41,670 nucleotides of DNA, from contig CAIOZA010000083.1 of assembly GCA_903862655.1 (NCBI GenBank), positions 1-41,670 on the forward strand. The letters run 5' to 3'. How positions within the stretch are numbered: the stretch's first letter is position 1; each line of letters begins with the position of its first letter. The stretch comes from an uncultured Ignavibacteria bacterium (GTDB lineage Bacteria > Bacteroidota > Ignavibacteria > Kapaibacteriales > UBA2268). The notes under the pieces were generated by a model that was given only the letters and a program-made list of their open reading frames with translations, was not told the DNA's origin and did no database searches. Positions 8,662 through 16,930 of this stretch are shown in pieces. Position numbers and translations under genes: made by a program.

Positions 8662-8768
8662 TATTGATATTCAAAGAGCAGATTATAGGGCTGTATTAAC
8701 CTGTGGATTAATGAAATGATGTTATTCTGAGATACTTAATAAAATTTGAAAAAAATATCAATATTATT
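8657..8768 (+). repeat. 15-bp perfect inverted repeat linking DUF1573 stop and next gene's start
   Basis: The left arm AATAATATTGATATT (8657-8671) overlaps the stop codon of the DUF1573 gene. The right arm AATATCAATATTATT (8754-8768) covers codons 3 to 8 of the next gene, whose TTG start is at 8746. The arms are exact reverse complements. In mRNA the pairing would put the start of the second gene next to a long stem, which a ribosome reaching the DUF1573 stop would melt. The stem is almost entirely A-U, so its stability is moderate. Confidence 0.5.
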
Positions 8769-9270
8769 GCTTCTAATTTTAATCCTGTTTCAAACAGCAG
8801 GGACATTATTGTTATACATTTTCCTTGTTAACTCAAATGCTGATCATATAAGAAATATAATTTTCAAGGATGAAAAGAAACTGATATCATTAAAGTTTTC
8901 TAAGAATGACATAAGTTCTGGTGCTATGAAGTTAAATTTTAAACATACAAAGGAATTCTCTTTCAATGGGAATATGTATGACATAAAAAATAAACATGAA
9001 ACTAGTGATTCAATTACTTATGTGTGTTATCAGGATAAAAGGGAAGATGAATTAAATGGTTCTTTAAAATCAAATCAGAATCATCAAAAATCTGAAAATC
9101 AAGGAAATCTCGAAAAATTATTTAATTTGCTATCTGCTAATTATCTTACTGAAACTAAATCAGATGAAAACTCATCATTTAAAATTAACAGTGAAATAAA
9201 TATTTCACAATTTGATCTTCTCATGGTATTTATTGACGATCCTTCACCTCCACCCAAACATATCCTTTAA
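8746..9270 (+). CDS. Small membrane-anchored protein of an unnamed family, upstream of TonB receptor
   Basis: The product is 174 residues with no family name that I recognise. It begins with KKISILLLLILILFQTAG and continues hydrophobic to about residue 30, which suggests a single N-terminal membrane anchor or uncleaved signal. A polar domain follows with the segment EFSFNGNMYDIKNKHE and then TYVCYQDKREDEL with one cysteine; the C-terminus is FIDDPSPPPKHIL. I recall similar small proteins (anchor, MYDI motif, tyrosine-cysteine strand, PPPK tail) next to TonB-dependent receptors in Bacteroidota; this is memory, not a search. No upstream in-frame ATG is open (the ATG at 8716 meets a stop at 8728), so TTG at 8746 is the start. 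It lies 84 bases after DUF1573 and 76 before the receptor. Confidence 0.75.
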   Translation: MKKISILLLLILILFQTAGTLLLYIFLVNSNADHIRNIIFKDEKKLISLKFSKNDISSGAMKLNFKHTKEFSFNGNMYDIKNKHETSDSITYVCYQDKREDELNGSLKSNQNHQKSENQGNLEKLFNLLSANYLTETKSDENSSFKINSEINISQFDLLMVFIDDPSPPPKHIL

Positions 9271-9296
9271 ATTTATATAAGAATTTTTTTATACTT

Positions 9297-9315
9297 TAGG
9301 GCAAAATTTGTCCTA
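9297..9315. promoter_or_regulatory. 19-bp dyad upstream of the TonB receptor
   Basis: TAGGGCAAA and TTTGTCCTA flank a single central A; eight of nine pairs are Watson-Crick and one is G-T. It is not followed by a T tract, lies 31 bases upstream of the receptor ATG at 9347, and could be an operator. It does not match the Fur-box pattern, and its outer TTAGG / CCTAG arms are spaced 2 bp wider than the DtxR pattern. Confidence 0.45.
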
Positions 9316-9346
9316 GAGAATTTTTCAATTAATTTAAGGATAATAG

Positions 9347-11491
9347 ATGAAAAAAATAATCATTTTATTCATATTTATTGTTTTTGCTTTTTCCATTCTA
9401 ATTGCTAAAGACAAAAAGAGAGATACATTAGAAGCAAAAACAAAAGAAGTTATAATTACTGGAATGAAGTATCCTGAAACAATTATGGAGATTCCATTCG
9501 CGGTAAGTTCCTTCAATAAAATAGATTTTCAATTTAATAAATCTGCTGGTATTGATGAAGCCTTGAATAATATACCAGGGGTACTGGCACAATCAAGATC
9601 AGGTTCAAGTGATGTGAAAATTACTATTCGTGGATTCGGTGCCAGGGGAGCGGGAGATCGTTCAAATGCAGGTACTAGCAGAGGAATTAAGTTTCTAATT
9701 AACGGCATACCTGAAACAGAGCCTGATGGAAGAACATCACTTGATTTGTTTGATATGTCATTCATTGAGAGATCTGAAATTCTTCGATCGAACTCCTCAT
9801 CATTATGGGGAAATGCTGCCGGTGGGGTTATCAATTACTTCTCACTACCGGAAAAAAATCAGAGCTTCATTGATGCCGGTTACTCCGGAGGAGCTTATGG
9901 ATACATGAAATACAATGTCAATGTCGCAGGTAAACTTGGTGATGGTATGATTAAAGGTTCGTATGTTCATTCAGAAACAGATGGATGGCGTCAAAACTCA
10001 AATGCCGAAAGAACTCTGGCTAATGTGAGTCTTAGAAGTTTTAGTGTTAGTGGCGTTAGTTCAACTAAATTAGGACTTCATATTACAGGCGTTATTAATA
10101 AGTTCAATATCCCTGGTCCCCAAACTAAGCAGATGTATGACAGTTCTGCTCAGCAAGCAAACCAAACTTACCTTAGCAGAAAAGAAAGACGCGAGAATCG
10201 CATTTTCAGAATCGGTTCAACTTTGGATCACAATTTTGATTTATCAAATTCAATTTCTGCTATGCTATTTGTTACACCGAAATACCTTCAAAGATCTGAA
10301 CGTAATACATACCGTGATTTTACAAGATATCATCTTGGTGGTTCAATTCATTATAAAAATGAATTGAAGCTATCTGAAAAAACCAAAAACACATTCTTAA
10401 TTGGTTTGGATGATCAGTTGCAGGATGGAGCAATACTATTTTATTCTTTGACTAAAGAGGCGGGCAGAAGCAATATTCTTCAACAAAATAAGGCAGAAGG
10501 GGCAAATTCCTTTGGTGCCTTTTTACAGAATGAAGTAGTTTTTGATAACTCTATTAGTGTTATATTTGGATTAAGATATGATGATATCATCTACAATACA
10601 CGTGATTTTACAAGTTTAGGCAAAAATCAACAGAGAGCATTTGAGCATTTCACCCCCAAATTAGCATTATCATATAAATTGAATGAAGAAAGTATGCTTT
10701 ATGCTAGTTATGGTGGAGGTGTTGAAGTTCCTGCAGGTAATGAAACTGACCCAAGTCCATATTTAGGTGCCGATACAGTCTATCTTATCAATCCTATGCT
10801 CGATCCGGTTGTATCGACAACTTATGAAATAGGTTACAAAAGTTCGATGCTGATAAATTCATTTGTAAATCTAGCAGACTTAGAGTTATCAACCTATTAC
10901 ATCGATGTTAAAAATGATATTATTCCATATGCCGGAGGAAAATATTATATGACAGCTGGAAAAACTTCAAGAATTGGTGTAGAAGCAGGTGTTAAGTTGA
11001 TGACTGAAGCTGGCCTTTATTTCAGAGCCAATTTCACAATGTTAGAAAGTAAATATAATGACTTTAAGATTGACTCTATACATATCGATCCCAATAAAGC
11101 CGGTAAATTTGCAGATTATTCCAATAACAAAGCAGCGGGAATCCCCGGTATGTTTTATAGACTAACATTAGGTTATCAACCTGCATTCATTGATAAATTG
11201 AGTATTGAATTGTTTGTGGACGGAATTGGATCATATTACGCGGATGATGCAAACACGATAGACGTTCCTTCAAATTCAACACTTAATGCAAAATTAAGCT
11301 ATGAGAAAAAATTGAATTTCAATAATCTTGGATTTTGTTTGTTTGTTGGAGCAAATAATTTGTTAAATTCTAAATATATAGCTTCTTCATTTATCAATCC
11401 TGAAGTTGATAAAGTAAGTAAGATGCCATATTTTATCGAACCAGGATTACCGATGAATATTTATGCAGGAATTTCTCTAAAATGGAATTAG
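9347..11491 (+). CDS. TonB-dependent outer-membrane receptor
   Basis: Outer-membrane active transporter of 714 residues, energised by TonB-ExbBD. Residues 1-20 are a signal peptide. KEVIITGMKYPETIMEIPFA (about 33-52) contains a TonB-box-like EVIITG. The plug domain follows, with IDEALNNIPGVLAQSRSGS, ITIRGFGARG, INGIPETEPDGRTSLD and IERSEILRSNSSSLWGNAAG visible, all typical. The remaining ~550 residues form the beta-barrel, with FGLRYDDI and NLLNSKYIASSF near the end and the protein terminating in aromatic-Asn (KWN). The substrate is unknown; the plug resembles siderophore/ferric-citrate type receptors more than SusC, and no SusD partner gene is present. AAGGA lies 6 bases upstream of the ATG. 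Confidence 0.92.
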   Translation: MKKIIILFIFIVFAFSILIAKDKKRDTLEAKTKEVIITGMKYPETIMEIPFAVSSFNKIDFQFNKSAGIDEALNNIPGVLAQSRSGSSDVKITIRGFGARGAGDRSNAGTSRGIKFLINGIPETEPDGRTSLDLFDMSFIERSEILRSNSSSLWGNAAGGVINYFSLPEKNQSFIDAGYSGGAYGYMKYNVNVAGKLGDGMIKGSYVHSETDGWRQNSNAERTLANVSLRSFSVSGVSSTKLGLHITGVINKFNIPGPQTKQMYDSSAQQANQTYLSRKERRENRIFRIGSTLDHNFDLSNSISAMLFVTPKYLQRSERNTYRDFTRYHLGGSIHYKNELKLSEKTKNTFLIGLDDQLQDGAILFYSLTKEAGRSNILQQNKAEGANSFGAFLQNEVVFDNSISVIFGLRYDDIIYNTRDFTSLGKNQQRAFEHFTPKLALSYKLNEESMLYASYGGGVEVPAGNETDPSPYLGADTVYLINPMLDPVVSTTYEIGYKSSMLINSFVNLADLELSTYYIDVKNDIIPYAGGKYYMTAGKTSRIGVEAGVKLMTEAGLYFRANFTMLESKYNDFKIDSIHIDPNKAGKFADYSNNKAAGIPGMFYRLTLGYQPAFIDKLSIELFVDGIGSYYADDANTIDVPSNSTLNAKLSYEKKLNFNNLGFCLFVGANNLLNSKYIASSFINPEVDKVSKMPYFIEPGLPMNIYAGISLKWN

Positions 11492-11500
11492 CCGATAATA

Positions 11501-11540
11501 AAAAAACTTCCCGTTCAATTATGATCGGGAAGTTTTATAT
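11501..11540. terminator. Bidirectional intrinsic terminator
   Basis: AAAACTTCCCG (11503-11513) and CGGGAAGTTTT (11526-11536) form a perfect 11-bp stem with a 12-base loop. The flanks are A-rich on the left and T-rich on the right, so it can end transcripts from both sides. It sits between the convergent TonB receptor and psd genes. Confidence 0.9.
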
Positions 11541-11554
11541 ATTCGAGAAAATTT

Positions 11555-12214
11555 CTATTTCAATCTGGCAATAATAGTTTCACCACCAACAACTTTGTCT
11601 CCAACCTTTACGAATATTTCAGTTCCAGGATCAAACATCACATCCATTCGGGATCCGAATTTCATCATACCTATCTGCTGTCCTACGGTTAATGAATCAC
11701 CCTGATTAACGACACAAACTATTCTTCTTGCTATAATTCCAACAATCTGTTTGAACATAACTTTGCCATGCGAAGTCATGACTCCGATCAAAGAGTGCTC
11801 ATTCAATTCAGATGATTTGGGATGATAAGCTACTAGATAATCACCCGGATTATATTTGAAGTATTCAACCCTCCCTGAAACCGGTGACCGGTTCACATGT
11901 ACATCAAGTGGAGAAAGAAAGATGCTTAATTGAGTGGCCTTTCCATGAATATACTTTTTCTCATCTATTGGGACAATCATAACAACTTTACCGTCAGCCG
12001 GAGCCACAATGTAAGAATTATCATTGATAGCTTTTTCAGGAACTTTTCTTGGTGGATCCCTAAAGAACCAGAAAGTGAAGACAGCTAATATTATTCCAAT
12101 ACCAGCTAGAGGATATGATAACCAACTTTTGGAAACAAAGAAAGATGAAATTATTAAAATTGCGCTAATGGCTAGCATGACAATTATATTATCGGTTCCG
12201 TATTTTGTGAACAT
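11555..12214 (-). CDS. psd: Phosphatidylserine decarboxylase (short type)
   Basis: Membrane enzyme that makes phosphatidylethanolamine from phosphatidylserine. The 219-residue product is the short form typical of Bacteroidota and archaea. Two N-terminal hydrophobic helices (about residues 11-27 and 32-52) precede the catalytic region. The self-cleavage site is in MKFGSRMDVMF; G187-S188 would give the pyruvoyl-serine alpha chain of about 32 residues. Also visible are VAPADGKVV and FLSPLDVHVNRSPVSG, which are characteristic. It is divergent from dnaN, with about 100 bases between, and no pssA lies next to it in this window. Confidence 0.95.
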   Translation of the reverse strand: MFTKYGTDNIIVMLAISAILIISSFFVSKSWLSYPLAGIGIILAVFTFWFFRDPPRKVPEKAINDNSYIVAPADGKVVMIVPIDEKKYIHGKATQLSIFLSPLDVHVNRSPVSGRVEYFKYNPGDYLVAYHPKSSELNEHSLIGVMTSHGKVMFKQIVGIIARRIVCVVNQGDSLTVGQQIGMMKFGSRMDVMFDPGTEIFVKVGDKVVGGETIIARLK

Positions 12215-12260
12215 TTTGTAGAAAACTTAATTATTAAAAGAAATATCATTTTTGTAATTT

Positions 12261-12272
12261 GTCTAATTAGAC
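12261..12272. promoter_or_regulatory. 12-bp perfect palindrome between psd and dnaN
   Basis: GTCTAATTAGAC is identical on both strands. It lies 43 bases upstream of the dnaN ATG and 46 bases upstream of the psd start, in the middle of the divergent promoter region and next to an AT-rich TATATAAA. It could be an operator for one or both genes. Confidence 0.4.
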
Positions 12273-12315
12273 TATATAAAATTAAGAATTTTTAAATTAT
12301 AATACAGGAACAAAA

Positions 12316-13503
12316 ATGAAATTCTCTGTAACTCTGACAGATTTGCATAAGGCATTGGACAAAACATCGCCCGCAATGCCCAAGAAATCTACATTGCCCA
12401 TTCTGGAACATTTTAATTTTCAGCTTAAAGGCAACGAGCTAAAGATCATTGCAACTGATCAGGACTTAACGATTATGTCCTTCCTTTTGGTGGATGGCAG
12501 TGAAGATGGACATGTCCTTTTGCCGGGAAAACGACTTAATGACATTGTTAGGGCTTTAAATCCTGATAATACAGCTGAATTCACAGTGTCCGAGAATTTT
12601 GAAATAAAAATTAAGACTTCCAATGGTAAATTCAGTATGAAGGGTATTGATCCTAATGAATATCTTGTTCTTCCGGAATTATTTGAGTCAGTCAAACCTG
12701 ACATGGATTCGATTCAGAATATGTCAGTTGTAGATCAGTCTGCTACTCCTATTGCTCTTTTCAAAAAAGAACAAATTAACAGAATTGCTGAAAGAACAGC
12801 CTCAGCCGTATCGAAAGATGAATATAGGCCAGCAATGACCGGTGTATATTTCCAATTCTGTGGAACTTATGTTAACTCTGTTTCAACTGACAGTTACCGA
12901 CTTGTTAAAACTACATATAAACCCGAAAATGGAGTTTTTCCAACAGATTTAAATGTCATAATCCCATCAAGAACCATTGAACAGTTAAAAAAAGCTGATA
13001 ATGATGTGGCGATGTCATTCATTAAGACTCAGATGAAAATCACTCATGTTAGATTAGACATCGGTGAAACAGTTTTAATATCAAGAATAATTGAAGAAAA
13101 GTTTCCACCTTATGAATCAGTTTTACCCAAAAACAATACAATTATAGCTAATCTGCCAAAGGCTGAAACTCTGACTGCTATTAAAAGAGCAGCTATTTTT
13201 GCAAATGCAACATCAAATCAGGTTAAGCTTAGCTTTGAAGCAAATCAGCTAACTATAATAGGGGAAGATGAAGATACTGGATCAATGGGGAGTGAAACAT
13301 TGTCATGTGAGTACAGTGCTGATCCAATGGTCATTGGCTTCAACCACAGATACTTATCCGAGGAAATTTCTAACATTGAAGATACTCAAGATTCAACAAT
13401 GTTTCAAATGACACTGTCAGAGCCCAACAGACCTGCTTTGATTAAACCATATCCTGAAAATGATGAACTATTAATGCTTCTCATGCCGGTACGTATTTCA
13501 TAA
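12316..13503 (+). CDS. dnaN: DNA polymerase III subunit beta (sliding clamp)
   Basis: Ring-shaped processivity factor that holds DNA polymerase III on DNA. The 395-residue product has the family length and the three repeated clamp domains. Typical stretches include LPILEHFNFQLKGNELKIIATDQD at the N-terminus, RPAMTGVYFQF in domain 2 and the C-terminal ending LLMLLMPVRIS, matching the usual LxMPxR(L/V) ending. AGGA lies 7 bases upstream of the start. A terminator (13524) and recF follow. No dnaA or gyrB is present beside it, so the classical dnaA-dnaN-recF origin arrangement is not intact here. Confidence 0.97.
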   Translation: MKFSVTLTDLHKALDKTSPAMPKKSTLPILEHFNFQLKGNELKIIATDQDLTIMSFLLVDGSEDGHVLLPGKRLNDIVRALNPDNTAEFTVSENFEIKIKTSNGKFSMKGIDPNEYLVLPELFESVKPDMDSIQNMSVVDQSATPIALFKKEQINRIAERTASAVSKDEYRPAMTGVYFQFCGTYVNSVSTDSYRLVKTTYKPENGVFPTDLNVIIPSRTIEQLKKADNDVAMSFIKTQMKITHVRLDIGETVLISRIIEEKFPPYESVLPKNNTIIANLPKAETLTAIKRAAIFANATSNQVKLSFEANQLTIIGEDEDTGSMGSETLSCEYSADPMVIGFNHRYLSEEISNIEDTQDSTMFQMTLSEPNRPALIKPYPENDELLMLLMPVRIS

Positions 13504-13523
13504 GTTCAGTCCATAAAATATAT

Positions 13524-13560
13524 AAGGTTGCCGGAAAAATTATTTCGAGGCAACCTTTTT
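13524..13560 (+). terminator. Intrinsic terminator after dnaN
   Basis: AAGGTTGCC (13524-13532) and GGCAACCTT (13549-13557) form a 9-bp stem with a 16-base loop, followed by T residues to 13560. It separates dnaN from recF, so recF is probably transcribed from its own promoter in the 50 bases that follow or by readthrough. Confidence 0.85.
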
Positions 13561-13611
13561 AATTTTTAAGATTTGATTAGCATAAATAGTAATTTGCAAA
13601 AGCTTTAAAAA

Positions 13612-14760
13612 ATGAAGATAAAAAAACTATATATTGAGAATTTAAGGAATCACACCACTACAAATCTCGAGTTTGGCGATGGTTTGAATATTTTCTATGG
13701 TTTGAATGGTTCTGGAAAAACTACTATTATTGAAGCAATTGCAATCACATCCTTTACTAAAAGCTTTCTTCCGGTTCAGGATTCTTCACTCATTAAATTC
13801 AATGAAGAATCATATAAGATATCATTAGAGGCAAAAAATGATTACGAAATTCCATATAAAATTTCTGTTAACTACACCGGAAAATCCAAAAAAGAGATTA
13901 ATTCAAACATAGGTTCCAATTTATCTCCAAAAGATGTTATCGGTGAAATGCCAACAATTGTATTGTCTCCGGATTTTAAATCTATAACTTTTGGTGCTCC
14001 TCAGGATAGAAGAGATTTTCTTGATAGATTGTTATCGCAAAGCAGTAAGGTTTATTTAGAAGATTTGATGCATTACAGGAGGATTCTGAAACAAAGGAAT
14101 AGTCTATTATATCAGGCAAAGATTGATTATCATTTTGACAAGAGTTCAGTTGAACATTGGTCAAACATACTTATTACTAAAGGTGCTGAGATCATCCTTA
14201 GAAGATTGAAATTCGCGAGTGAGTTTACTCCTTTTTTTGATGAAGTATATAAGTTCGTATCAAATGGAAGTGAAAAAGTTACTATAAATTATATGCCTTA
14301 TGGCTTCCCAGAAAATCAGGAATTAAAGAATCTTGATAAAGATAGAATATTAGAGATACTATCGGAGATTTCCCAAAAAAACTCAAAAGATGAGTTTAGA
14401 CGGGGAATTACTCTTTTCGGTCCTCAGAAAGATGACATTAAAATTACTGTCAATGGTGGTTTGGCAAAAGAAACAGCTTCGCAGGGTCAACACAAATCAT
14501 TGCTAATAGCTATCAAATTCGCTGAATTCAATTTTCTTAGGAACAAAAAGAATGAGACACCTATCGCCTTGCTTGATGATATCTTTTCAGAACTTGACAA
14601 AGAACGATCTGAGAAAGTCATCAAACTTGTCAACATGAATTATGCTCAGACTTTTATCACATTGACTGATATTAGTCATATTATAGACTTACTCCCGGAA
14701 GGTATTAATTATAGGATATTTGAAGTTTCCGGCGGTAAAGTTATCGATAAAAATTTATAG
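13612..14760 (+). CDS. recF: DNA replication/repair protein RecF
   Basis: SMC-like ATPase that loads RecA onto gapped DNA together with RecO and RecR. The 382-residue product has an N-terminal Walker A (Y29-GLNGSGKTT, K36), a signature loop ASQGQHKSLLIAIKFAEF, and Walker B with the D-loop ALLDDIFSELDKERSEK. Residues 100-290 form the lobe II coiled domain, with the typical DRRDFLDRLL segment. It ends with FEVSGGKVIDKNL. No strong Shine-Dalgarno is visible. It follows dnaN after a terminator, the normal neighbour for this gene. Confidence 0.96.
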   Translation: MKIKKLYIENLRNHTTTNLEFGDGLNIFYGLNGSGKTTIIEAIAITSFTKSFLPVQDSSLIKFNEESYKISLEAKNDYEIPYKISVNYTGKSKKEINSNIGSNLSPKDVIGEMPTIVLSPDFKSITFGAPQDRRDFLDRLLSQSSKVYLEDLMHYRRILKQRNSLLYQAKIDYHFDKSSVEHWSNILITKGAEIILRRLKFASEFTPFFDEVYKFVSNGSEKVTINYMPYGFPENQELKNLDKDRILEILSEISQKNSKDEFRRGITLFGPQKDDIKITVNGGLAKETASQGQHKSLLIAIKFAEFNFLRNKKNETPIALLDDIFSELDKERSEKVIKLVNMNYAQTFITLTDISHIIDLLPEGINYRIFEVSGGKVIDKNL

Positions 14761-14836
14761 TTTCTACAAACAAATGTAACTTAAATTTAGTAATTTCGTA
14801 TAATCAAAAAGTATTTTAAGGTTAAGCGGTTTTTTT

Positions 14837-16183
14837 ATGAAGAAATTTTTGATAGTATTATTGGTAATTGGTTTAGCAATAAACTTATATTCGCAAGAAA
14901 AAGGCGAAAATATAAAAGTTTATACCCTCAATGAATGTCTGAAAATTGCAGATCAAAATAATCCTGAAATTCGACAGATGCTAGCCAGAATGAGCTCAAC
15001 AAGTGCCGATGTTACAAGTGCATTCGGAGAGTTTCTACCATCCCTTTCAGTAAATATGGGATATAGGAGAACTTTTAGTCAGGTTGTAAATCCTTATGTT
15101 ACTGATTCTTCTTTAAAAGCAAACCCGTATTCAAATGCACCAAATTTATATAATATTGATGCTGGATTTCAGTATACACTATTTAACGGATTTGGAAGAG
15201 AAAATAATTATAACCGAGCAAAAGAAAATTTTAACAGTTTAACTCAATCAATTCAATACACGAGAAAAAAAGTTGTTCTGGATATTTATAGATCTTATGT
15301 TCAGGCAGTTTTGAATAAACAGATAATGATGATACGTCAGGAGAATTTCAATCTTGGACTCAAGGAATTAGAAAAAGTTAAGGCAAGATATGAAGCAGGT
15401 GTGACGCCCGTAAATTTTGTTTATTCTCAGGAAGCAGATCTGGGTACAAGAGAACTTGATGTTGTAAAGGCTCAAAATGACATGAGAATAGCCCAGTCCA
15501 ACCTTTTGATATATATGGGATTAACGCCTGAGTCCGATATCGATATTTCAATCGAAAGCCTTCCTGCTGAAATTAAAACTGGTGAAATTGAAGAATTTAG
15601 AAAAGAAATAAGTAATTACGAGTCTTCTTTAAAAACTGCTTTAGCAAAACGTTTCGACTATAAAGCAACTCAAAGTGCAATAAAATCTGCAGTATATCAA
15701 CTAAATTCTTCCGGTAGCACATACTGGCCCTCATTAACTGCAAATGGTGGTTGGTCATGGTCAAATTTTTATTTTCAGGACTTTTCTTCTAAGGGTTCTT
15801 CATTTATCGGATTGAATTTATCCATACCAATTTTCGAGAATTTCAGAACAAATCTAAATGTCGAAAATGCAAAACTACAGGTTGAATCCAGGCAAATCGA
15901 TTTATTTAATATTGAACAATCCATCAAACAGACTTTAAAAACTTCATTATTGAATCTTAATGCCTCAGAAAAACAATTAGAAATTACTGATCGTTCATTA
16001 AAATCAGCTGTGAAAAATTTCGATTATTCAAATGAAAGATTCAGAGCCGGAGCATCAAGTGTATCTGATTATTTCATTGCAAACAATTTACTTCTAACGA
16101 CACAAATCAATAGAATAACAGCTGTTTATTCTTATTTCATATCAAAAAAAGAAGTCCTCTATGCGCTTGGACTGCTTGATTAA
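14837..16183 (+). CDS. TolC-like outer-membrane efflux protein
   Basis: Trimeric outer-membrane channel that connects inner-membrane exporters to the outside. The 448-residue product has a signal peptide (1-19, FLIVLLVIGLAINLYSQ). It then shows two OEP repeats (about 30-220 and 250-440) with long helical stretches and typical motifs such as TLNECLKIADQNNPEI, AKARY-type helices (KVKARYEAGVTPVNF) and FENFRTNLNVENAKL. It is the first gene of a six-gene plus-strand operon ending in a MacAB-like ABC exporter, so it is the probable outer-membrane partner. The RDD protein starts 17 bases after its stop. Confidence 0.9.
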   Translation: MKKFLIVLLVIGLAINLYSQEKGENIKVYTLNECLKIADQNNPEIRQMLARMSSTSADVTSAFGEFLPSLSVNMGYRRTFSQVVNPYVTDSSLKANPYSNAPNLYNIDAGFQYTLFNGFGRENNYNRAKENFNSLTQSIQYTRKKVVLDIYRSYVQAVLNKQIMMIRQENFNLGLKELEKVKARYEAGVTPVNFVYSQEADLGTRELDVVKAQNDMRIAQSNLLIYMGLTPESDIDISIESLPAEIKTGEIEEFRKEISNYESSLKTALAKRFDYKATQSAIKSAVYQLNSSGSTYWPSLTANGGWSWSNFYFQDFSSKGSSFIGLNLSIPIFENFRTNLNVENAKLQVESRQIDLFNIEQSIKQTLKTSLLNLNASEKQLEITDRSLKSAVKNFDYSNERFRAGASSVSDYFIANNLLLTTQINRITAVYSYFISKKEVLYALGLLD

Positions 16184-16200
16184 TTTTCTTTGGAGGTACT

Positions 16201-16896
16201 ATGAAATGCGAAAAATGTGGTAATGAATATCCAACTCCTTATTACTTTCAGACACAAACTATTTGCAGGGAATGTTTCAATAAAATGACTCCTGAAGAAC
16301 AGCAATCACTATCTCCCCAATTCCTGAGTTATACTTCAGTAAATCCTATGGAGAAGAGAATAGGATTTGCAAAGAGATTTGGAGCCGGGTTAATCGATGT
16401 GTTGATTGTATTTGGCATTTCCTGGACTATACAGATGGTTACAGGCTATAATCAAGCTTCAAAAGAACTAGAATTGGCGATGAAGGATGCGGGCCAGGAT
16501 GTAGCTGTAATCATGCAGGTGGTAACAGAATTTTTTACTGCTCAAAGAAATAATCTGTTATTATCAACCATTGTACCAATGCTATACCTGTCAATGGAAA
16601 TATTTAATGGTGCAGCTGTCGGAAAGATGTTACTGAAGTTGAAAATTGGTGGTGATGATATGACTAAACCGATTACTTCATCACTCATTACTAGATACCT
16701 AATAAAGAATATAACCTATCTTGTGACTCTTATTGTAATTTTTTCAAAATCGCCTGTTGGGTTTGCAATAGTTGGTTTGATCGGTATTATTTCACTAGGA
16801 GGTTACTTATTTATGTTAGGGCAAAAACGTCAAGCTATTCACGATATGATAGCTGGTACAGCAATTTTTAATAAAGCGGATATTATTGCTGAATAA
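16201..16896 (+). CDS. RDD-family membrane protein with N-terminal zinc ribbon
   Basis: Inner-membrane protein of 231 residues. Residues 1-25 hold two CxxC pairs (C3/C6 and C22/C25) separated by a Tyr/Gln-rich loop, forming a probable zinc ribbon. An RDD domain follows from about residue 50, marked by FAKRFGAGLIDVLIVFGISW (arginine then aspartate in the first helix), a second helix near residue 120-135 and FNGAAVGKMLLKLKI after it. The segment QAIHDMIAGTAIF is the typical C-terminal RDD feature. RDD proteins have no agreed general function; ion transport has been reported for some. A strong GGAGG lies 5 bases upstream of the ATG. It is placed between the TolC and MacA genes. Confidence 0.88.
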   Translation: MKCEKCGNEYPTPYYFQTQTICRECFNKMTPEEQQSLSPQFLSYTSVNPMEKRIGFAKRFGAGLIDVLIVFGISWTIQMVTGYNQASKELELAMKDAGQDVAVIMQVVTEFFTAQRNNLLLSTIVPMLYLSMEIFNGAAVGKMLLKLKIGGDDMTKPITSSLITRYLIKNITYLVTLIVIFSKSPVGFAIVGLIGIISLGGYLFMLGQKRQAIHDMIAGTAIFNKADIIAE

Positions 16897-16930
16897 AGAA
16901 GAAATTATTATTTGATTATATAGGTTAGAA

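Noticed and set aside
12316-14760. Possible chromosomal origin region because dnaN and recF are adjacent
   Set aside because: No dnaA, gyrB or cluster of DnaA boxes is present; one near-match (TTATCAACA) in the 7451-7932 intergenic region is not enough. The dnaN-recF pair also occurs away from origins.
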